A stretch of 8,247 nt of DNA from Candidatus Hodarchaeota archaeon (GTDB taxonomy: Archaea > Asgardarchaeota > Heimdallarchaeia > Hodarchaeales > YT1-057), in contig JAEOTI010000355.1 of NCBI GenBank assembly GCA_016839955.1, positions 1-8,247 on the forward strand, in the 5' to 3' direction. The notes beneath the pieces are model-generated. The model did no database searches. It was not told where the DNA came from and saw nothing but the letters and a program-made list of their open reading frames with translations. Below, piece after piece: positions 1 to 4,780 of this stretch (position 1 is its first letter; every line of letters begins with the position of its first letter). Both the position numbers and the translations under genes were made by a program.

Positions 1-133
1 TAGTTTCAACCCAAAGATGATAAGTCGAAAATAATCGATCATAGTATGTATCACCCGAAGGAAAAACATCATCATCAGTGCAGCTTAACTGAGTTAGGGT
101 CTGTTCTAAATTTTTATCATCAATCCTTAGCAT
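1..133 (-). CDS. small uncharacterised protein, paralogue A (C-terminus beyond window edge)
   Basis: The frame reads from an ATG at 133 to the window edge without a stop, giving the first 44 residues; the rest lies outside. I do not recognise the family. The last part, with F-x-SG-x-TY, RLF and TYHLW-x-ET, matches the complete gene at 380-604: 17 of 25 aligned residues are identical, and bases 1-78 match 466-543 at 58 of 78 positions without gaps. Of the 20 mismatches, 11 fall at third codon positions, which indicates selection on the protein. The N-terminus is shorter than that of the paralogue. The start is preceded by AAGGATTG, close to the AGGATTAG before the paralogue's ATG. A perfect 13-base tandem duplication covers the start region, and the previous in-frame stop lies within it at 140-142. 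No signal peptide or membrane segment is visible, so a soluble helical protein is likely. Existence is well supported; function is unknown. Confidence 0.72.
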   Translation of the reverse strand, partial: MLRIDDKNLEQTLTQLSCTDDDVFPSGDTYYDRLFSTYHLWVET

Positions 134-143
134 CAATCCTTAG
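118..143. repeat. perfect 13-base tandem duplication at a start codon
   Basis: The unit catcaatccttag occurs at 118-130 and again at 131-143 with no mismatch. Read on the minus strand, each copy carries an AAGGATTGATG block, a Shine-Dalgarno-like stretch followed by ATG. Because 13 is not a multiple of three, the two ATGs lie in different frames. Only the upstream one, at 133, enters the frame shared with the paralogous gene; the other, at 120, reaches a stop after three codons. Confidence 0.85.
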
Positions 144-213
144 AAGAAAATAATCTTTTTTCTCTCCCAACGCAAAGATTCGTGTTACTTAACCTCAAAG
201 AAAGGATGATTTT

Positions 214-252
214 AATACTTAAGAATTTTGCAAAATTTTGCTAGTATTTTTT
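214..252. other. nested palindrome with a T-run, possible terminator or operator
   Basis: The core at 224-237 is a perfect 14-base palindrome, AATTTTGCAAAATT, flanked by inverted AATACT (214-219) and AGTATT (243-248). Six T residues (247-252) follow on the plus strand. It lies in the spacer between the two paralogous small genes, about 80 bases upstream of the start at 133. No plus-strand gene precedes it, so a terminator role in that direction is not obvious. A binding site or chance palindrome in AT-rich DNA are alternatives. Confidence 0.3.
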
Positions 253-379
253 GATTAAAGAAGAAATTGAAATCTCAAAAGAGATGCCTTTTGGAAAATA
301 ACAAATATTTCAGGAACAAAACTTGGAATGTTATCTTTTTTTAAAAGGAATCAAGGTTTAACCACTTTAATAAAATTAA

Positions 380-604
380 TTATTTCATAAAAATCCTTGC
401 TACCTTTTGTTCATAGTCTGAAAGGATTCCAACCTTATTTTCGGGAAATTTTCTTAACATCTCAACAGTTTCTTCCCAAAGATGGTAAGTGAGAAATAAA
501 CGTTCGATGTACGTTTCGCCTGACGAAAAAAGATCATTATCAGAATATAAGTGGGAAGATAAAGGCGCGATTAACTCTCTTTCAGATTGACTTAATTCAA
601 TCAT
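380..604 (-). CDS. small uncharacterised protein, paralogue B (74 residues)
   Basis: A complete 74-residue protein of a family I do not recognise. The N-terminal third is polar. The middle carries a conserved block (about residues 27-46) with F-x-SG-x-TY, RLF and TYHLW-x-ET, and the C-terminal part (47-74) is charged and looks helical, ending in a basic tail. There is no signal peptide, membrane helix, metal-binding motif or clear helix-turn-helix. A second copy of the family runs off the window at 1-133; the mainly silent differences between the copies show that both have been translated proteins. The ATG at 604 is preceded by AGGATTAG, a weak Shine-Dalgarno, and a TATA-like TTATATTA lies 43-50 bases upstream. 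The gene follows the small membrane ORF at 757-1014 on the same strand, separated by a hairpin. Paired small genes could be regulators or a toxin-antitoxin-like family, but nothing in the sequence decides this. Confidence 0.75.
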   Translation of the reverse strand: MIELSQSERELIAPLSSHLYSDNDLFSSGETYIERLFLTYHLWEETVEMLRKFPENKVGILSDYEQKVARIFMK

Positions 605-646
605 CTAATCCTATCCAAAATTAGTCATTATTAACAACCTAAATCA

Positions 647-654
647 TAATATAA
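647..654 (-). promoter_or_regulatory. candidate TATA box for the gene at 380-604
   Basis: On the minus strand the bases read TTATATTA, 43-50 bases before the ATG at 604. An archaeal TATA element normally lies about 25 bases before the transcription start, which would give a leader of roughly 20 bases here. The surroundings are AT-rich, so chance matches are easy. Confidence 0.35.
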
Positions 655-706
655 GTTGGTTAGTTTAATAGGTTGACATTAAATAAGCAAAGGTCGTTAC
701 ATTTTG

Positions 707-734
707 AAATAAAATTGAAAAACAATTTTTTTTT
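707..734. terminator. hairpin with T-run between two minus-strand genes
   Basis: AAAATTG (711-717) and CAATTTT (723-729) form a perfect 7-base stem around a five-A loop. After one mismatch the pairing continues for three bases (707-709 with 731-733). Nine T residues (726-734) end the structure on the plus strand. On the minus strand the loop is T5 and T-rich sequence follows, which suits termination behind the gene ending at 757. Archaeal termination depends mainly on T-rich stretches, so the stem itself may not matter. Confidence 0.4.
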
Positions 735-756
735 GTAATTTCAAATGAATATGTAA

Positions 757-1014
757 TTAAGAGATCGATGGCAAAAGGATGATTTTCTTTATTAAAGGGA
801 TTGAATCAAGGTATCTCTCAATTAAGTTTGAAAAAAAAACAGTTATTATTAATACTTTGTAAGATAGGAAAAAAATCCCAACGAATATCAAAAAAAGACT
901 AAGAATGCTAAGGAAATTTTCGTTGTGTGATATTACTTTTATCTCAGGAAAAATTGGTGGAAGTTCTAAATTTACTAGCCGATCTCGTTTAGAAAAACGT
1001 TTTCGAAAGATCAT
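757..1014 (-). CDS. small hypothetical membrane protein, possible DUF502-like remnant
   Basis: An 85-residue ORF with a basic N-terminus (residues 1-14), a proline-containing segment and then two closely spaced hydrophobic stretches (about 34-51 and 54-62) before N-x-IERYLDSIPLIKKI. DUF502 membrane proteins end their second helix with a similar V-G pair followed by a short amphipathic stretch and an IPL(V/I)(R/K)-x-I motif, so this may be a diverged or shortened relative. That is from memory of the family and is weak. The expected first helix and the region after the IPL motif are missing here, and I could not restore them convincingly in other frames. The start at 1014 has only CTAAGA before it; a TATA-like TTATAATA lies 56-63 bases upstream. 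It could be a decayed gene or a chance ORF in AT-rich DNA. Confidence 0.4.
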   Translation of the reverse strand: MIFRKRFSKRDRLVNLELPPIFPEIKVISHNENFLSILSLFLIFVGIFFLSYKVLIITVFFSNLIERYLDSIPLIKKIILLPSIS

Positions 1015-1373
1015 TCTTAGACCAATATTTATTGTTTTGAAGTATTGACAACTTAGTTCATCCTTATCTTATTATAACTCATCGACAGAGACAGGTCATT
1101 AAAAACCCGACAAAAAAGATTTGATCCAATTCTTAGAAAAAAATGTGTATTATGGCGTTTAAAATAAGAAATTTGACCAAAACACATACTTTTCCTAGTT
1201 TAGAGGAGATGATATATGAAATGACGATTTAGGGGAAAATGAATTGGAAATTGCTCTTTCTCTCAAATGGATATTCATATAATTTTAACGATATTGAAAT
1301 ATTACTTACTTATAATATTGTTCTCTAAAGCTCTACACTCGATAATTGTCCTGATCGTAGCCAGTATTCGTTG
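1015..1373. other. spacer of about 360 bases without a supported gene
   Basis: This stretch lies downstream of the M42 peptidase gene and upstream of the small membrane ORF, both on the minus strand. It contains a TATA-like TTATAATA on the minus strand (1070-1077) that could serve the ORF starting at 1014. It also holds a 44-codon minus-strand frame (1053-1187) with AGGA before its ATG but no recognisable protein, and the 5' half of a plus-strand frame that runs antisense into the M42 gene. I see no clear T-rich terminator directly behind the M42 stop, no tRNA-like fold and no repeat. Confidence 0.5.
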
Positions 1374-2495
1374 TTATATTTCAGTGAAGGAATCTACTCG
1401 TTTTTTAGTAAGTTTTTTCACCATTGCGGTACATAATTTTATAGTTTGCTCAACATCGTCTAAATCGAGCATACCATTATGGCTATGGATGTGACGAGTG
1501 GGTATCCCTAAGTAAAGACTTGGACATCCCTCTAAAAGGAGATGAAAAGCACCTGCGTCAGTTCCGCCTTTTGGGGTTTGTCCTAATTGATATTTAATTC
1601 CTTCTTCTTCCGCAGTATCAATAGCAAAATTGAGAAGGTTCTGATTAGGGATCATACTCGAATCATATGTGCTAATACTAACTCCATGCGACATTTTTGA
1701 AGGAGCCTTAGTTTTTTTAACCCCAGGAACATCTCCAGCAATGTCAACATCAATAGCAAATGCAACATCCGGCTTAACCAAATGAGTGGTTGTTCGAGCG
1801 CCTCGCAATCCTACTTCTTCTTGAGTAGTAGCACTCCCAAAATATGTGTTTGGGTGGTCATTACCTAAACGTTTAGCAATTTCTACTGCAACCAAGGCAC
1901 CTACTCGGTCATCGAACGCTTTACCTACTGCAAGTGTCACATCACGAGACTCTTTTTCCCCATTATCCTTCTTTTCAATACGCTTACGTTTGAGGATCTT
2001 AAATTTTGAATCTGGGACAATAGGATCTCCTATTCGAATGCCTAGTTCTTTTAATTCATCGTTCGAAGCACAACCGACGTCGATGAACATTTGGTTTTTT
2101 GTAACTACTTTTTTTAGCTCCTCAGGATCGAGTACATGGGGGGGCTTTGCAGCAATAACCCCATTGATTAGATTTCCTTTGCGGGTACGTATTAATACCC
2201 TCTGGGTCAATAAGGTTTGATCCCACCAACCTCCCAACTCTAAAAATGTCAGGTAACCATCTTCAAATCCATTCACACAGAAGCCAATTTCATCAATATG
2301 ACCTGCCACAAGGACTTTTGGATCTTCTGAAAGCCCTTTTTTCTTAAATACAAGGGAGAAAAGTTTGGTCGACATAAATTCGTCGCAATGATTCTTTGCA
2401 GCGTCTTTAATAATCCTTAATGGATCAATTTCAAAACCACTAGGACCAAAACTATTACATAATCTCTCAAAAAGGTTAATATCCAACTCAGGCAC
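1374..2495 (-). CDS. M42 family metallo-aminopeptidase (TET-type)
   Basis: A 373-residue cytosolic aminopeptidase of family M42, which uses two metal ions to remove N-terminal residues from short peptides and usually assembles into hollow dodecamers. The known ligands and catalytic residues are all present: H66 and catalytic D68 in AGHIDEIGF, bridging D195 in GKAFDDR, catalytic E226 and ligand E227 in TTQEEVGLRGA, D249 in AIDVDIAGD, and H337 in HIHSH. The N-terminal FGPSGFE is typical of the family. Length is slightly above usual because of a lysine/glutamate-rich insert (about residues 165-184) before the D195 motif. The start is GTG; AGAAGG lies eight bases upstream, and the distance from start to FGPSG fits relatives. 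No ATG occurs in the open frame further upstream. It follows the secreted M14 peptidase by 95 bases on the same strand and may share its transcript, suggesting stepwise peptide use. Substrate preference cannot be read from the sequence. Confidence 0.95.
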   Translation of the reverse strand: MPELDINLFERLCNSFGPSGFEIDPLRIIKDAAKNHCDEFMSTKLFSLVFKKKGLSEDPKVLVAGHIDEIGFCVNGFEDGYLTFLELGGWWDQTLLTQRVLIRTRKGNLINGVIAAKPPHVLDPEELKKVVTKNQMFIDVGCASNDELKELGIRIGDPIVPDSKFKILKRKRIEKKDNGEKESRDVTLAVGKAFDDRVGALVAVEIAKRLGNDHPNTYFGSATTQEEVGLRGARTTTHLVKPDVAFAIDVDIAGDVPGVKKTKAPSKMSHGVSISTYDSSMIPNQNLLNFAIDTAEEEGIKYQLGQTPKGGTDAGAFHLLLEGCPSLYLGIPTRHIHSHNGMLDLDDVEQTIKLCTAMVKKLTKKRVDSFTEI

Positions 2496-2590
2496 TTTTC
2501 CAACCTTCTTAACTGCTTTATTAAGGAAATTTTCAATAATACTTTAAGTGAATCTATCTCATCATTGAATCAAACAAATAGAACTTTTTT

Positions 2591-4567
2591 TTATATAAGA
2601 GTCCTACTTCTCTTAAGTCGCATTAGTGCTATAAACAATATACACAATAGTACGCTGATCATAGGTAGGGGATTATCATGAGATTTTGGTATAGAAGAAA
2701 TATTAGACCCTAAATAACTGTTGTTCGATATAGGATATGTATAGACCGAAAAATCTCTTTGTTTTGTCTGTCCATTGTCAAGATATAATACAATTGAGAG
2801 AATATGATTCCCCTCAAGCTCTTTATTAATATCCCATTGAAATTCAAAAGGAGCTGTTAAATCCTCAAATCGGAACTCATTATCTACTTGAAAAACCACT
2901 TTCTCAATTTCAGTTTCATTTTCAAGTTCTACAAATAGATTTTGGGTACCAGCAAGAAAATCTCCGTCGTGAACTCCTGTAACCATAATTGATGTATCTA
3001 TGACGTTCTTTCCTGTTAATTTCGTGTCAGAAATATCTATTACACGGTTAATTCCATCATTTACAGCGATTTTTACGAAATAACTCTGATTCATATCCAA
3101 TAAATCACTTGGGTTGAATTCAAATGAATTTCCAAGAGTATTATTTACAATCTCAGTCCAATACAATCCATCAAGGCTACAATAAATATTAAAAGACAAA
3201 GAGTCATTTTCTGGATCAGTAGCATTCCAAGAAAGGGTATAGTTTTCTTCTGTGACAAAGTCGGTTGGATTGTGTAACTCTATTGTAGGCTTCTGATTAG
3301 AAATTGTTTCTCTTGGTTCCTGTAGCATGTAATTCATTGCATTCCAGACTGACAAGGAATTCTGGATGACTAAGTTTGCTGCAGGATTAAATACATCCCA
3401 GATTCCAACGTAACCTCCGTCTTCACTGGAGTACTTGGTGTTAGGGCCTCCATATGTCTCTAAAGTGAACGCGAAAATACCTTCTACTCCATAACACCAA
3501 TCTCCCCATTCACCATTGACTTTATACCCTCCTATTTCATCCCAAGTAGGATAACCTGTAACAGAACATAGCTGAGCAACAATAGCATTTATTTCAACTT
3601 GATCAGGAGCGGGATCATTCGTATACCCCCAAGGTCCTATTACTGCTTTGACTCCTGAATGCAAACTAATCGCAAAGTTAAAGTCATGCTGTCTAACAAA
3701 ATCTCGAATTGCTTGAGTTTCAGGTTCACTGAAGGGGTATTCTCCTCGATAAGTTTGAGACCGCGGATTAGCTGAACTTCCACCTCCAATGAATTCATAA
3801 CCATAATTCCGGTTAAGATCTACCCCCCCTGGTGCATCTTCTCCAACTAAAGCATCTGCATCCGATAGAGAGTCAATTCCTTCGTAATAATAACCGATTT
3901 CAGCAACAAAACCGTTATCATTAACATCAAAGATTTCCTCTTCATCATCCAAAGTACCATCATTATCTTCATCAATCGGTGCATGGTTTTTACGCATCCA
4001 TGGGAAACGGTGTAGTACTTCTAAACCATCTGGGTTTAACATCGGAGTCACATAGATCTCTCTGTGTTTCAACAATTCCGTAAACAATGGATTTTGTATA
4101 TTAACTTCATAGAGCAACTTATCGACAAAGTACATTGTATTTGGGATAGTAATTACCTCTCTTGCATGATGATGTGCTACCAAGTGAAACTCACTCTTTT
4201 GATGTGTTATCGATTGGTTAGTAATTCTCAATGTCCAAATATCTCTTCCGTGGTGAGTTTTTCCAATTGAAAAAAGCTGTACAAGATTTGGAAAAAGATT
4301 TTCTAGTAGAATAAGTTTAGCAGTTAATTCCTCATAATTATAAAAGGGACCTAATCCTCTTCCCCAAACTACAGAATCGTCTCCAACAATAGGTCCTGAT
4401 ACATTAGCAAATTCATCCCACATCCAATTATACATTGGACCATAATTTTTGTTAAATGATGAAGAAGATAAATCTTCATTAAATATTAAAGATGAAGATG
4501 AATTATAATCTACCATTGGAATAAGGAGACAGATTGAAAGAATGAGAATGAATAATCTCATGAACAT
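2591..4567 (-). CDS. secreted, membrane-anchored M14 zinc carboxypeptidase with Ca-loop insert and Ig/Fn3-like modules
   Basis: A 658-residue extracellular zinc carboxypeptidase of family M14, which removes C-terminal residues from peptides. A signal peptide (about residues 1-20) leads to the catalytic domain (about 76-415). Zinc ligands are H134 and E137 in HHHARE and H303 in SLHSG. The substrate-binding N252-R253 pair is in DLNRNYG, and the catalytic glutamate is E370 in FTLETYG. The GEWGDWCYG stretch before it resembles carboxypeptidase T-type members. Residues 199-210 match an EF-hand-like loop (D-x-D-x-DG-x-L-D-x-x-E), and 214-223 form a second, weaker one. Two beta-sandwich modules follow (about 424-520, Fn3/cadherin-like; 521-612, Ig-like). 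A membrane helix (about 634-649) and an Arg/Lys tail end the protein. ATG at 4567 has GAGAAG ten bases upstream; a second ATG two codons on is possible. It is divergent from the large surface protein gene and upstream of the M42 peptidase gene, consistent with protein scavenging at the cell surface. Confidence 0.93.
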   Translation of the reverse strand: MFMRLFILILSICLLIPMVDYNSSSSLIFNEDLSSSSFNKNYGPMYNWMWDEFANVSGPIVGDDSVVWGRGLGPFYNYEELTAKLILLENLFPNLVQLFSIGKTHHGRDIWTLRITNQSITHQKSEFHLVAHHHAREVITIPNTMYFVDKLLYEVNIQNPLFTELLKHREIYVTPMLNPDGLEVLHRFPWMRKNHAPIDEDNDGTLDDEEEIFDVNDNGFVAEIGYYYEGIDSLSDADALVGEDAPGGVDLNRNYGYEFIGGGSSANPRSQTYRGEYPFSEPETQAIRDFVRQHDFNFAISLHSGVKAVIGPWGYTNDPAPDQVEINAIVAQLCSVTGYPTWDEIGGYKVNGEWGDWCYGVEGIFAFTLETYGGPNTKYSSEDGGYVGIWDVFNPAANLVIQNSLSVWNAMNYMLQEPRETISNQKPTIELHNPTDFVTEENYTLSWNATDPENDSLSFNIYCSLDGLYWTEIVNNTLGNSFEFNPSDLLDMNQSYFVKIAVNDGINRVIDISDTKLTGKNVIDTSIMVTGVHDGDFLAGTQNLFVELENETEIEKVVFQVDNEFRFEDLTAPFEFQWDINKELEGNHILSIVLYLDNGQTKQRDFSVYTYPISNNSYLGSNISSIPKSHDNPLPMISVLLCILFIALMRLKRSRTLI

Positions 4568-4620
4568 ACTTTTCTATCTTCTCATTGATAAATGCTAACG
4601 AATCTGCATTTGTTTCTTTG

Positions 4621-4628
4621 TATTAAAA
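4621..4628 (-). promoter_or_regulatory. candidate TATA box for the M14 carboxypeptidase gene
   Basis: TTTTAATA on the minus strand lies 54-61 bases before the ATG at 4567, predicting a leader of about 30 bases that would include the GAGAAG at 4578-4583. It sits in the 213-base divergent region shared with the surface protein gene. Confidence 0.35.
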
Positions 4629-4738
4629 CTATGAATATTCAATCAGAAAATTCTATTAAGAGTTAAAAGAAATTCGAGATCTTTCTGTAGACACTATTTG
4701 GTTTTTTGATTACACCTAGGAATTATCTTAAAGAATTC

Positions 4739-4745
4739 TTTATAA
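4739..4745 (+). promoter_or_regulatory. candidate TATA box for the large surface protein gene
   Basis: TTTATAA, preceded by purine-rich AAAGAA (4731-4735 and neighbours) that could act as a TFB-recognition element, lies 36-42 bases before the ATG at 4781. Transcription would start near 4767, giving a very short leader with the Shine-Dalgarno at or near its 5' end. This placement also argues against the TTG at 4706 as the start codon, because that codon would lie upstream of the promoter. Confidence 0.45.
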
Positions 4746-4767
4746 CTAAAAAGATCTTTATCGACCA

Positions 4768-4773
4768 GAGGAG
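4768..4773 (+). promoter_or_regulatory. Shine-Dalgarno GAGGAG that fixes the start at 4781
   Basis: GAGGAG is followed by seven bases and then ATG. The in-frame TTG at 4706 has only T-rich sequence before it, so the ATG is the better start and places the hydrophobic signal segment directly at the N-terminus. Confidence 0.75.
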
Positions 4774-4780
4774 CAGAAAT

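Noticed and set aside
1053..1187. Minus-strand frame of 44 codons with AGGA before its ATG
   Set aside because: The product has no recognisable motif and no paralogue in the window, and short frames of this size are common in such AT-rich spacers.
1203..1232. GAGGAG directly followed by ATG on the plus strand
   Set aside because: The frame stops after seven codons and the spacing between GAGGAG and the ATG is too short to be a normal start.
1267..1494. Plus-strand frame of 75 codons with a hydrophobic start
   Set aside because: About half lies antisense to the conserved C-terminus of the M42 peptidase, there is no Shine-Dalgarno, and the hydrophobic residues follow from AT-rich composition.
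2138..2144. Seven-G run in the M42 gene as a possible frameshift site
   Set aside because: The reading frame is intact through it and family motifs continue in the same frame on both sides, so there is no sign of a shift.
1846..2220. Plus-strand frame of 124 codons
   Set aside because: Entirely antisense to the core of the M42 gene; the Ser/Phe-rich product is a shadow of the coding strand.
4064..4270. Plus-strand frame of 68 codons
   Set aside because: Antisense to the M14 catalytic domain, including its zinc-binding HHHARE motif, with no start signal.
4706..4780. 25-residue N-terminal extension of the surface protein from a TTG at 4706
   Set aside because: No Shine-Dalgarno precedes the TTG, and the best TATA-like element lies downstream of it. 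The ATG at 4781 has GAGGAG at ideal spacing and puts the signal segment at the N-terminus.
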